Assembly: GCF_900101905.1 (NCBI RefSeq) | Contig: NZ_FNAJ01000030.1 | Coordinates: 1-46,884, forward strand | Direction: 5' to 3' | From: Myxococcus virescens | Lineage (GTDB): Bacteria > Myxococcota > Myxococcia > Myxococcales > Myxococcaceae | DNA: 46,884 nt | In this document: one piece after another, positions 34,286-42,925 of the stretch | Numbering within the stretch: position 1 is the stretch's first letter | Layout: the number at the start of each line of letters is the position of its first letter | Notes under the pieces: model-generated | Seen by the model: the letters and a program-made list of their open reading frames with translations, nothing else | Databases searched by the model: none | Told to the model about the DNA's origin: nothing | Position numbers and translations under genes: made by a program

Positions 34286-34484
34286 GGTAGGGCTTGAGGG
34301 TGCGAGTTAGAAAGCAAGAGGAGCTGGGGCGCGTGCCCGCCAGCGCGCCTAGCCGCTCCTTCTTCACCCGTCGGTACACGTCGGCCCGCCGGTTGCTGCT
34401 GGACCGATAAGGGGCGACCTTGAATTCGGGCAGGGCGAAGGGCAGGCCGCTGCGATGGCAGCAGGCCGGCCAGTCTCTTCCATT

Positions 34485-34566
34485 GCGCGTCGGTTAGTTC
34501 TCCCCGACCCATGCCTGCTCAACGCCTGGCGTCCTCGACCTATTTGGCGGACACGCTCTAGGCGCC
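34485..34566 (-). repeat. IS5-like left end, inverted repeat copy 1
   Basis: 82 bp, 80 of which match the reverse complement of 37584-37665. It contains the terminal sequence TAGAGCGTGTCCGCCAAATA and the start of an IS5-type transposase (MGRGELTDAQWKRLAGLLP, from 34512 on the minus strand). After about 18 codons the transposase homology is lost. The end points toward the island. Confidence 0.75.
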
Positions 34567-34806
34567 GTCCCACTTGATGCCAGCGGGCAGCGTGGTCTGC
34601 ATCGCTGCTCCCTCGGCCATCACGATGGCGATAATGGGCAGCCTTCCGGCGTGAACGGGACCAAGGAGGCGCTCGAAGGCATCCGGCGATCCCCGTAGGT
34701 CAACATGGAAGGTGCGCTCTCCCTCGCCAAGCCGTGCGAGGGTTTCGGAGTGGACGTGTCCCACTTCTTCCGTAACCCCATAGGAGAGCGGCGCAAGTAA
34801 GGTCCA
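34558..34806 (-). pseudogene. Gene remnant cut at the IS end
   Basis: A frame of 82 codons with protein-like composition (HSETLARLGEGERTFHVDLR, AGRLPIIAIVMAEGAAMQTT). It has no start codon with a ribosome site, and its last codons and stop (GCC TAG) lie inside the IS end. It looks like a gene fragment left by the insertion. Family not recognised. Confidence 0.3.
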
Positions 34807-34821
34807 TCAGAAGACGGGTTA

Positions 34822-35679
34822 CTAGAGATCTGCCAGCGGAATCCTTGGGAACCCTTCGGAACAGAACCAGTCGCTTTCACTGAGAGCCCTGTACATGGCG
34901 GTTTGCCATGAGTTCGGGATGAATAGTTCCTTGCTAACCGCCTGCTCCGTCAGGTGAGCTCGGACACCGTCAACTCCGCCCAGCAGGAACTGCTGCGTCA
35001 GGCTGTAACGAATGCTCCCCAGTTCTGGTCCCGCCTGCGCCGCGTAAAGCTCTGCGAGTCCGAACGTCGTGAAGTGGTGCTCCGCGCGCTTGGCCTGAAG
35101 CGCTGTCCATGCCGCGGGAGGCTGGACGAAGAACAGGAGCGACGGCGGGGCACCCTCTAAGACCTTGGCGTACAGCCAGCGCTCCGTCCCGAAGTCGTCG
35201 AAGTACGGGTGGAACGTCTGTTCCTCCGCCGTTTTCGGCCCCTGAGTTAACTTTATGCCGTTGCAGTCGGAGCAGGCCGGGATCAGGTTACTGGGCGCTA
35301 CCGCGAGCGCCGGAAACAGTTTCTTGGGCAGGTGGTGGTCCAGGGTCTCCACCTCGCGATGCCTACACAAAGGGCAACGGCTACAGGCATTCCTTATCTT
35401 GTCGTAAATGGGCCTCCCCTTGGAGGTGCTTCCCACCATCCACGCAGTGTACAGCTTGGCCATTTCCTTCTGTGTCACAACTCCTGCGACATCCGCCTCC
35501 TCTTTCACCATGTGGAGTGTGCCTGCGGCAGCGGCGGCCTCATAGTCGGCGGCAGCTTTCACTATGTTGGGCTTCACCTGTTCGAAGCGCTTCTTCAGGA
35601 CCTCGTCCTTCACCACCCCACTTACGCAGAGCGTGAAGACGTCACCTGCTGCGTCAACCGGCTTCTTGAGCTTACGCAT
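34822..35679 (-). CDS. HNH endonuclease, PtuB-like (Septu-type defence)
   Basis: 285 residues. The HNH centre is at about 95-140: CSRCPLCRHREVETLDHHLP, then PSNLIPACSDCNGIKLTQG. Zinc-binding CxxC pairs flank the DHH and the Asn. The N-terminal 90 residues are helical; the C-terminal part is mixed. It starts 11 bp after the ATPase gene, giving the PtuA-PtuB order of Septu systems, where the ATPase and HNH nuclease act as a complex against phage. A retron reverse transcriptase, which sometimes accompanies such pairs, was not seen. Confidence 0.7.
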   Translation of the reverse strand: MRKLKKPVDAAGDVFTLCVSGVVKDEVLKKRFEQVKPNIVKAAADYEAAAAAGTLHMVKEEADVAGVVTQKEMAKLYTAWMVGSTSKGRPIYDKIRNACSRCPLCRHREVETLDHHLPKKLFPALAVAPSNLIPACSDCNGIKLTQGPKTAEEQTFHPYFDDFGTERWLYAKVLEGAPPSLLFFVQPPAAWTALQAKRAEHHFTTFGLAELYAAQAGPELGSIRYSLTQQFLLGGVDGVRAHLTEQAVSKELFIPNSWQTAMYRALSESDWFCSEGFPRIPLADL

Positions 35680-35690
35680 GGCGGGTTGGC

Positions 35691-37445
35691 TCAGGTGTTC
35701 TTGCTCTGCTTGACGTTGCGGGCCGCAATCAATCCGCGCAAGATAATGCGGGCCTCGCCACCAAGCTGGCGACCGAAGTGATTCAGAACGGCATCGTAAT
35801 TCGCCCCTACCGTGTCGATGGCGTCCTCCAGCAACTTGTAGAAGCCCGACTTGGTCACCTCCAGTCTGAAGACTTCGTGCGTGAGGATGCCCACGTTCTC
35901 GCCAAACGTCTCCAGGGTCGGCCTCTCAGCCGCCACTGCTGAGCCCGAACGCCGGAGTATCCAGACGCACGTCCTTGGTGCCTCCTGGAGTACAACCGGC
36001 GAATGTGTCGCGATGATGGCCACACCATTACGCTGAATGAGGAGATCGGACAAGGCACGCACGAACGCTGCGAGAAGCGGAGGGTGCAGGTGTGCCTCGG
36101 GCTCATCGAGCAGGACGAGAGTGCGCTCGTCGACCGTCTCCACCAGCCGCGTGATGGTCAGCAACACGATCTTGTGACCGGAACTCAGCCTGCGGAAGAG
36201 TCTTATTGCGCGCTTTATCCATTCGGAGGTGGCGGGCCTCTCTTCGTCATCCAGTAAGAGGCTCGCCACATCCGCCTGCCTGAAGAGGGGGTCACCCTCA
36301 AGCGTCTCAAGGGCCTTACGCCACCGGGGCGCCCTCGGGCCAGTGCGGCAGTTGGCGACGCTCCTGACGAACTCCTTCCCCAGTTCGGCTGTCGTCTTGG
36401 TTGGAAGGTTCTCCTCCCCATACTCTTCGGCAGAAGAACGCTCTTCTTCATCCTTCTCAGATGGGGAGCTCTTCTCCCCATGCTCTTCGGCGGGAGAACG
36501 CTCTTCTTCATCCTTCTCAGATGGGGAGCTCTTCTCCCCATGCTCTTCGGCGGGAGAACGCTCTTCCCCATCATTCTCAGTTGCGGAGCTCTTCTCTCCA
36601 TTCTCCTTGGCAGGAGAACTCTCGCGGGTTTGCTCCTCCCGAGCCTTCTTCAGGCCAATGTACGAATAGCTGAGTACGAGCTTCTCATTGTCCACTGGGC
36701 CGAAGGGGTCGAAAGCGCTGAAGGCAACGGAAACCAAGTTTACGAACGGCGGGCTGCCTCCTTCATTGCCCCCGGGTCTGAACCGACCAACCTTCGCTGC
36801 TTTCTCGCCCTTCACAACGAGGGAGTGTGTCGTGTTCCTGAGGAACCGCGTCTTGCCGACGCCATTGCGCCCAATAAGCACATGGACGTTGGTCGGCGGC
36901 AAGGCGTTCCTTGTTACCTCGAAGGAGAGAGAGAGGGGCGATGTGTCGTCCTCTATCTCCGGCGGAAAATCATAGGCGAACTTGAAGTCCGTGGGTTCAG
37001 CCCTGCCCTGCGCGAGCAAGTGGAACCGGTTGCGCACCGAGTCCTCCTGCACGAAGCGCATCAGAGACCTCTGCGTGACCCGCTCGCCGCGCGCTTTCCC
37101 GAAGAGTTCGAGGTCAATGGCTATGTCTCGCAACTGCTTGAGGATGCGCTCACCGAAGCCACCGAGCTCGTAGAGCGTCTCGTAGTAGTTCTCTTCCTGA
37201 CCCAAAGAGAAGAAGTCACCAGGAAGGGCGTCGAACTCGCCTGGAATCGCTGGCCTGCGAGTCGTCATTCCGAACTGCCCGATCTTGACCGACCCAACTG
37301 AATAGAGCGTTCCTCTTGCGTCGTAGACGGTCAATCCAAACGTCGTCTCGAACTCGAACATGTCATCCCAGTTGTTCGCGACGAGGAACGCCTGCTCATG
37401 TGCAGAAACGGGGAGGATAAAACTGGGAAGAACCTTGAAGAGCAT
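35691..37445 (-). CDS. ABC-type AAA ATPase, PtuA-like (Septu-type defence)
   Basis: 584 residues. Walker A VHVLIGRNGVGKTRFL (about 190), ABC-like signature RRLSSGHKIVLL, Walker B TLVLLDEPEAHLHPP (about 445) and the H-loop IIATHSPVVLQE, as in SMC/OLD-type ATPases. Between the lobes, at about 275-345, is an insert of tandem 20-residue Glu/Ser/Lys repeats (GEKSSPSEKDEEERSPAEEH), encoded by a 60-bp DNA repeat. In Septu, PtuA senses infection and controls the HNH nuclease. Base composition is lower in G+C than the toxin operon, suggesting separate acquisition. Confidence 0.72.
   Translation of the reverse strand: MLFKVLPSFILPVSAHEQAFLVANNWDDMFEFETTFGLTVYDARGTLYSVGSVKIGQFGMTTRRPAIPGEFDALPGDFFSLGQEENYYETLYELGGFGERILKQLRDIAIDLELFGKARGERVTQRSLMRFVQEDSVRNRFHLLAQGRAEPTDFKFAYDFPPEIEDDTSPLSLSFEVTRNALPPTNVHVLIGRNGVGKTRFLRNTTHSLVVKGEKAAKVGRFRPGGNEGGSPPFVNLVSVAFSAFDPFGPVDNEKLVLSYSYIGLKKAREEQTRESSPAKENGEKSSATENDGEERSPAEEHGEKSSPSEKDEEERSPAEEHGEKSSPSEKDEEERSSAEEYGEENLPTKTTAELGKEFVRSVANCRTGPRAPRWRKALETLEGDPLFRQADVASLLLDDEERPATSEWIKRAIRLFRRLSSGHKIVLLTITRLVETVDERTLVLLDEPEAHLHPPLLAAFVRALSDLLIQRNGVAIIATHSPVVLQEAPRTCVWILRRSGSAVAAERPTLETFGENVGILTHEVFRLEVTKSGFYKLLEDAIDTVGANYDAVLNHFGRQLGGEARIILRGLIAARNVKQSKNT
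36410..36620 (-). repeat. 60-bp tandem repeat inside the ATPase gene
   Basis: Period 60 bp. Two neighbouring units starting near 36421 and 36481 are almost identical (CTTCTTCATCCTTCTCAGAT in each), with degenerate units on both sides, about 3.5 in all. It codes for the Glu/Ser/Lys insert. Unit number could vary by slippage without breaking the frame. Confidence 0.8.
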
Positions 37446-37583
37446 TCCACGTGCCTCAAGCTTGCAGAGGGCACCTAGGCCCTAGGGTCGCCGGACGCAA
37501 TGCCCAGCACGGCATCAGTTCATGCCGTCGAAGGAGTGGCCGTCAAGCGCCTGCCCGAAAACCTGCTCGCCCCAATGGCCCAG

Positions 37584-37665
37584 GGCGCCTAGAGCGTGTC
37601 CGCAAAATAGGTCGAGGACGCCCGGCGTTGAGCAGGCATGGGTCGGGGAGAACTAACCGACGCGC
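37584..37665 (+). repeat. IS5-like left end, inverted repeat copy 2
   Basis: Mirror image of 34485-34566 (2 differences in 82 bp). It starts GGCGCCTAGAGCGTGTCCGC and includes the transposase start MGRGELTDA at 37638, then unrelated sequence. With copy 1 it encloses 3017 bp holding the ATPase and HNH genes. Confidence 0.75.
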
Positions 37666-37671
37666 TCTTGC

Positions 37672-37960
37672 TCATCCCAGTGCTCCAGGAAGTACGTACC
37701 TGCCAGCCGGCGGCATTCGTCGAGCGCAGTTTCGTGATTCGTTTGGGGCCGCCTCCTGATGCTCCAGCACACCGACGGGTACCCAGCCCTCCTCGGTTCG
37801 TGCCCACGCGGCCAGGCCGTCCTGCTCTTGCTCCTGGGCCGGGGAGGCCGCCATTTCGGCGTCGGTCAGCATCCGCTCTCTGCTGAGGGTTAGCAGTGGC
37901 CCAGCGGAAGTCGGAGGCCTCGAACACTCTGCCATTCAGCTCGCTCTGGACCCTCTTGGG
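37672..37960 (-). pseudogene. Frameshifted small gene remnant
   Basis: Two overlapping minus-strand frames together read like one protein: PKRVQSELNGRVFEASDFRW from about 37960, then, after a frame change near 37870, RMLTDAEMAASPAQEQEQDG and EEGWVPVGVLEHQEAAPNES. Family not recognised; possibly a broken accessory gene. Confidence 0.3.
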
Positions 37961-38141
37961 CATTGGGCATTCCCCGCGCGGCATGGAGGCTCTGCCGCTC
38001 ATCGTGAGGGACAGTAGCGAGCCATCGCTGGGGCGTCGAGGAGCTGCCGGCCGCCCGGGCCTAACCCCTGAGTGGTATGGACCAGGAGGCTCGGCGGTGC
38101 CTTCGAACGCGCCGCACTCCTCCTACCCTGGGGCCACTGGA

Positions 38142-38343
38142 GCCTACCTGGGAGCGGTGCTGGTGCGGCGACTGGGATGTCCGTGGGTGCTGCGACAGGA
38201 GACGGAGAGGTCCCAGGTGCGCGTTGGAAAGCGCGTCTGGCTGCCCTTCCTCCGCGCGCGTCGGTACATGCAGTCGCGCGAGTCGCTGTTGGAGTACTCG
38301 CTCACCCAGTTCTTCAAGGAGGCGGAGCGGTACCGGCCCTGAC
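38142..38343 (+). pseudogene. Orphan 3' end of an immunity-type gene (direct repeat copy 2)
   Basis: The frame encodes AYLGAVLVRRLGCPWVLRQE and continues VGKRVWLPFLRARRYMQSRE to AERYRP and stop, closely matching the last 67 residues of the immunity candidate. Upstream the frame is open back to 37896, but its translation is not similar to the immunity protein, so only the 3' module remains. It may be the leftover of a second immunity gene, as arrays of orphan immunity genes are known behind polymorphic toxins. Confidence 0.65.
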
Positions 38344-39073
38344 TTGGAGATCCTCCTCGTTGCGCGCCAGGTGGAGTCGGCTGGGGTACATAGGGCGCGG
38401 CGGTGCTTGGACGAGGAGCCCAGCGTCTGTGAGGCAGCGTTGGTGAATCTTGAAACCGTCGGCGCAGGGACGCTGCAGGCCCGTCGCCGAGATCGCGACG
38501 TCGCCCTTGGAGAAGGACACTCCGTCGCCAAACGACTGTCGCGTCCTCTCTGTGTCGCTGTTCCTGCGCAAGCGCTAAAGAGTCATGCTGCCACTAACGA
38601 AGCGCGAGCCCGTGCGCAGGTCCGCCAAAGCCACGCTGCAGGGCGTGCTCGTGCACCACCTGTAGACCGCCGTCGGCGCAGGGCCTTGTCGCCGACCGGG
38701 CCGCGCCGTCGTGTCGCGCAAACTGGGGTTGACGTGCACCCGGGGCATGCCGTTCCTCGATCAGCTCAGGCTGGCACTCAATTTCTAGAATGCCGTGTTG
38801 GCGCTTGAAGCTGTCGCATCCGCCGAGTCGAGGCTCGAACGGATGCTCCCTATGGTGGCATACGTCTGCCAAGCAGTTGGGCGTAAGAGAAGATTGAGCG
38901 CCCTTGGGGCGAATGCGGGGCTGGAAATTGTGGCCGGGCACGGAACGGCCGTTGAGCTTCGCGGTAGGCCAGAATAGAGTAGTGCGGCGTGGCTGTAGGT
39001 GCCGCTTGTGTTGGAGCCCCGATGCCCGACGAGGGGGCATTGATGGTGCCGAGCAGAAAGAGGAGGCCGTTGT
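38344..39073. other. Degenerate stretch without a supported gene
   Basis: No frame is convincing. The motif CGTCGGCGCAGGG occurs twice (38458 and 38670), each in GC-rich DNA that reads like broken coding sequence on the minus strand, so old gene or IS relics are likely. The end (GAGGAGG at 39060) is the ribosome site of the next gene. Confidence 0.4.
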
Positions 39074-40591
39074 ATGAGCACTGGCTGGGAGACGAGGCTC
39101 GCTATCTTGCGGCAGCACACCGAGAGCAAAGTGCTCGATCCGCTGCGCATGCATGGGTGGACCGCAAAGATCGAGCGTGAGGCCGAGCACGGCGAGTGCT
39201 TGGTGATTGTTGCGGAGCAGTCTGGCCACAGCCATCGCGTAGCGGTGATGTTCTCATCGGCGACGGCTAACGCGGTTTATAAGGCGCTCGCAACGGAAGT
39301 TGAGCATATCTTCATTGACGGCGAACTTTATAAACTGAACGAGTACGCTTACGGCATCACCATACCGGTCGACCGCGTCGACAACTTTCACTCCCTGCTC
39401 GTATCTTGGAATAAAGCCATTTCCACCGGAAAGTTTGCTCCGAACGCTGCATCTGTGTCGATCACGGCCTATCCTCCGACTCATCGTACACTCCTTTCTG
39501 AAGCCCCTATCGAGGCGATCTGGTTGCGGTTGCGCCAGTTCACAAGCGTTTCCCTGGCGCGAAAGCTCGTGCAGGCACGCGCCACCCGCGAAGGGGTCGT
39601 GTTGGATGACGAAGTGGTCCGTACCAAGGCTGAAGGGCTCGCATTCTCTTTGCGAAACGCGGGCGACTACTTCAGAATGCTCGATGGTCAGAATGTCAGC
39701 CAGCGCGTTCTCAGCCTCTACTACGGCAGCATGTCCTTTGCGTTTGCCGAGATGCTGGCGGCGCCTAACGGTCCCGCTGCACTGGCGGTTATTGAGGACG
39801 GCACGAAGCAAGGACATGGTCTCTGCACGCTGGACGGGGAGCGCGATGGCCTTGAGCACATCGTGGTCAGTCCAATTGCGACGGGGTTCTTTGCGAGTTG
39901 GATGAAGTTTCTGAATATCCCGATCGGCGAGTTCCCGCGGCAGAAGCCGAAGGTGTACACCGATCTTGACAAGCAGTCGAAATCAAGCTGGCTCACAATA
40001 GAGGGACTATTCGCGCGGATTCCTGAGGTTTCCGACCTCTTTCAGGACATTTTTGCGAGTAAGCCCTCTTGGATCACGCCGACCTACGATCACGCGGCTA
40101 ATCCTTCGTCCTCGCTCCCCGAGCAGGATGAGCGGGTCTCGACGACCTATGCGATCTTCGTCGACGATTCCGCGAGACTCACGGTGGATGACATTGCTGC
40201 CTTTCCAGGGCCGATTAGTCAGATCACGGAGATCGCCTCCAAGGATCCTGGCCGGCACTTTCGTGTCGCGGTCGACACGACGGGCAAGGACCTTTGGTGG
40301 GATGCGCTGCGCATTCACCGTAGCCCGTTTGAGCGCACGGCACTGATCGTCCCAGCGTTTGGTGCCGTTGGTGACTACCGGGCCATCTGCGTCGCGCTCC
40401 TGTACTCATTATCCATCATGGTGCGTTACCGTCCCAGCGTGTGGCGACGAGTTCAGGAGGGCGATCTCGATCATCTTCGCGTGCTAATCGAGGCGTACCT
40501 CGCCGTCGTCGAGCGTGTGCTGCCTGAGCAGTTCCTAGAGTGCATCACCGCGCAGCGCGTGTTCGCACAGCAACCGGGGGCATTCTGGTGA
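39074..40591 (+). CDS. YaaC-family-like protein
   Basis: 505 residues. The central and C-terminal parts resemble YaaC-like proteins: IWLRLRQFTSVSLARKLVQA, SLRNAGDYFRMLDGQNVSQR, LSLYYGSMSFAFAEML, a KQGHGL segment, and near the end IMVRYRPSVWRRVQEGDLDH. The N-terminal 110 residues are a separate alpha/beta domain that I cannot assign. The function of YaaC is unknown. GAGGAGG precedes the start. G+C is clearly lower than in the phage genes, indicating separate transfer. The location beside a Septu-like pair makes a defence role possible (inference). Confidence 0.5.
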   Translation: MSTGWETRLAILRQHTESKVLDPLRMHGWTAKIEREAEHGECLVIVAEQSGHSHRVAVMFSSATANAVYKALATEVEHIFIDGELYKLNEYAYGITIPVDRVDNFHSLLVSWNKAISTGKFAPNAASVSITAYPPTHRTLLSEAPIEAIWLRLRQFTSVSLARKLVQARATREGVVLDDEVVRTKAEGLAFSLRNAGDYFRMLDGQNVSQRVLSLYYGSMSFAFAEMLAAPNGPAALAVIEDGTKQGHGLCTLDGERDGLEHIVVSPIATGFFASWMKFLNIPIGEFPRQKPKVYTDLDKQSKSSWLTIEGLFARIPEVSDLFQDIFASKPSWITPTYDHAANPSSSLPEQDERVSTTYAIFVDDSARLTVDDIAAFPGPISQITEIASKDPGRHFRVAVDTTGKDLWWDALRIHRSPFERTALIVPAFGAVGDYRAICVALLYSLSIMVRYRPSVWRRVQEGDLDHLRVLIEAYLAVVERVLPEQFLECITAQRVFAQQPGAFW

Positions 40592-40821
40592 TAGAAGCAA
40601 CGCAATTCGATACCTTCCGCGAGTCCGCTGCGCGGAGGCGGAGAAGGAAGGCATGGGTTTGTTCACAAAGCTTGTTGTCGAAAAATCTATGCTCCAGAAG
40701 GACCATGAGCAGCCAAGCTGCGCGCCGCAGTGAAGCGCACTGTGCGCAAGTCCGGCCACCCGAACGACAAGCAGGATGGCGCGATGAAAATTGTGTTGCA
40801 GTAGGCCGAGTTGCTCTACGA

Positions 40822-42105
40822 CTAAGTGCCAGCACTGGGAATGAACGTCACGCGCTCTGCCTCGACCAAAGCGCCAATCAGGTTCTCGCAGCGCGGATCA
40901 GCCGGACTTGATTGAAGCGGCGTGAAGGCGCACCTGTGTCGAAACGCCCGCTCGTCCCAGCTTCGCCCAACGAACAGGAGCGCCCCGATGAAACCTGATG
41001 GGCCAAAGAGTTCCGCTTTGAAGCGCCGGAGTTGCTCTGGTGTCGCCCGCTTCAACTGGTCAGCCACCCAGCTTTCGCACAGGAGTACTCGACCGACGCC
41101 AGGGCTGCGTGTTTGAGCGGTCTTCGTTCGAAGTCGCTTGGCGAGCCTGGAGAGCGGTCGGTTCAGGTCACGAGAAATGGAGTGCTCCGCCTCGTCCGAA
41201 TCCTCAGCCCAAATCACAAGGCGAGTTTCGACAGGGCTGCTGGGCCGGAGCGGGACCGCCGGATTGGCCACAACATCCAGAACGTGTGCGCGAGACATGC
41301 TGCGCTGGTTCATCCCCATGAGAGGTTCTCCGAGGTCTCTCGGGAACTCCGGGTGGACGAAGAATTCCCCGTTCGGAACCGTCGGCATGACAGAGACGGT
41401 CCAGCTGTTGGTGGCTTCCAATCCCGTCGCTCCGCTGGTCCGAGCCAGGCTCATGAGCAGGCGCTCCACTGCCCGCAGGAGTTCCTTTCGGATTCGTGCA
41501 TCAAGCGGCTTCTTCAGATGAATGGCAATTGCCACGCAATGTCTCCCGTGCTGTTCGAGCAGCTTGGGAATCCTTCGACAGAGCCACATTCCCTCTTTGG
41601 AGGTACTCCAGGGGCTGGCTCGCTGCACGTAGCACTCCGCAACAAACTCCTCACCAGCGAGATTGAAGCCCACATCACCAAGGCGTCCATCCTGAACCGG
41701 TGGTTCCAGCACTACGCGCGCTGAGCCCAGCTTTTCGACCCGATACGCAAATGAGAGCTGCAGCAGCGTCGTCCGAAAGTCCTCCTTCAATCCGGCAATG
41801 ACACTGGCGTACGACGGGAGCGGCGCGAGGAACTTGAGGTACGCGGACATCTCCAAAACGAGAGCCACGCCACTCGCATCGGCCCGTGCCAACGCAGTGC
41901 CGATCTCGTGTGCGCGGTTTCCCCACGCGTCGCCACTGTCCCGCACGACTGCCCGACGCGCGAGCCAGTCGGCCCCAAATGCATGTTGGACCACACTCGC
42001 GGCTTCGTTGGCCAGCGCCGGGTCGAACCTCATGGACGCGGAGAGTTGCGTCGCGCGCTTTCGCCAACGAGCGAGTATCTCGTCGAGGTTCGGTTCCGTT
42101 GGCAT
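40822..42105 (-). CDS. Hypothetical protein, foreign composition
   Basis: 427 residues, family not recognised. The N-terminal 90 residues are helical (LARWRKRATQLSASMRFDPA). The middle has GRLGDVGFNLAGEEFVAECY, which distantly recalls a D...ExE/C nuclease core. The second half carries TRLVIWAEDSDEAEHSISRD and PSGFIGALLFVGRSWDERAF. No signal or membrane segment. The ATG at 42105 has AGAGGAGCG upstream; the longer frame to 42180 is less likely. It is convergent with the YaaC-like gene and of similar lower G+C. Confidence 0.6.
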   Translation of the reverse strand: MPTEPNLDEILARWRKRATQLSASMRFDPALANEAASVVQHAFGADWLARRAVVRDSGDAWGNRAHEIGTALARADASGVALVLEMSAYLKFLAPLPSYASVIAGLKEDFRTTLLQLSFAYRVEKLGSARVVLEPPVQDGRLGDVGFNLAGEEFVAECYVQRASPWSTSKEGMWLCRRIPKLLEQHGRHCVAIAIHLKKPLDARIRKELLRAVERLLMSLARTSGATGLEATNSWTVSVMPTVPNGEFFVHPEFPRDLGEPLMGMNQRSMSRAHVLDVVANPAVPLRPSSPVETRLVIWAEDSDEAEHSISRDLNRPLSRLAKRLRTKTAQTRSPGVGRVLLCESWVADQLKRATPEQLRRFKAELFGPSGFIGALLFVGRSWDERAFRHRCAFTPLQSSPADPRCENLIGALVEAERVTFIPSAGT

Positions 42106-42752
42106 GAATCGCGCTCCTCTTCGATTGGTCTCTGTCTCGAAGGCGTGATGCGCGACCACGCGACCATTCAGGATGCGCACCTTGACCCATCATATAAGGT
42201 CAAGAGCCTCGTTGTTGAAGGTCTCCTTGCTTTCGTGCAGGTAACTCCAAAGTCCGGGTTCTTTCGTCTTGGGCTCACCGAGCAATGAGTGCACCTGTGC
42301 TGGGCTCACTCCCAGTGCAATGCCTACGGCAGACACGGCGGAGTCGAAATTCCTGTGCTAGAAATCGCGGTCGGTGTGATTGGCCGACTCGTGGTGCTTT
42401 CGTCGGCGAGATCGACAAGGCCAAGGTCTCTCACGAGGTGGAATCCGTGGCCAACGACAGACTCGGTGGAGACGAACGAGACGGTGCCCGTTCCCCTCAG
42501 GCAGAGATAGCGCTGTGACGCACCAGCATTGAGGCCGTTGTGACAACGGTGTCCTCACCCAGCGCTGAGCGAATGTGCTCTAGCGTGAGCGCGTCGGCAT
42601 ACCTGCCGTCCTGAGCGGTCAGAAGTCGAGGAAGCCCTTCCGAATCCCTCGGCGTGAGAGTGCCCCGCTTCCGTGGGCACCCTGGATATGATGGAAGGGC
42701 GTTCGCTCGTGGAGAGCGAAAATAGGAGGCGGGAGCCGCGTAGCTTCAGCCC
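42106..42752. other. Intergenic region with degraded coding
   Basis: No supported gene. The last 100 bp before the IS3 relic (from 42650) may contain the IS left end. Confidence 0.4.
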
Positions 42753-42925
42753 CCGAAGTTCAAGGCAGGGGCGGTGGACCTGGGGCTGGAGGAGGGCAAG
42801 TTCGCCGTGGAGGTAGCGCGGGACCTGGACCTGACCGAGACGGCCTTCCGCAAGGGGTGGAGCAGGCCAGTACGGACAAGGACCAATGTAAGCCGGGAGC
42901 GCTCACCAGTGTGGAGTGCGCGGAG
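42753..42925 (+). pseudogene. IS3-family OrfA relic
   Basis: The frame starting at 42753 reads PKFKAGAVDLGLEEGKF, then AVEVARDLDLTETAFRKGW, matching the HTH of IS3-type OrfA transposases. Near 42860 the frame shifts and continues as EQASTDKDQCKPGALTSVE, the expected next part. There is no OrfB. It is an inactivated insertion sequence. Confidence 0.7.

Noticed and set aside
35691..37445. Retron-type (Ec78-like) arrangement of the ATPase/HNH pair
   Set aside because: No reverse transcriptase gene or msr/msd-like region was found upstream; the island holds only two genes.
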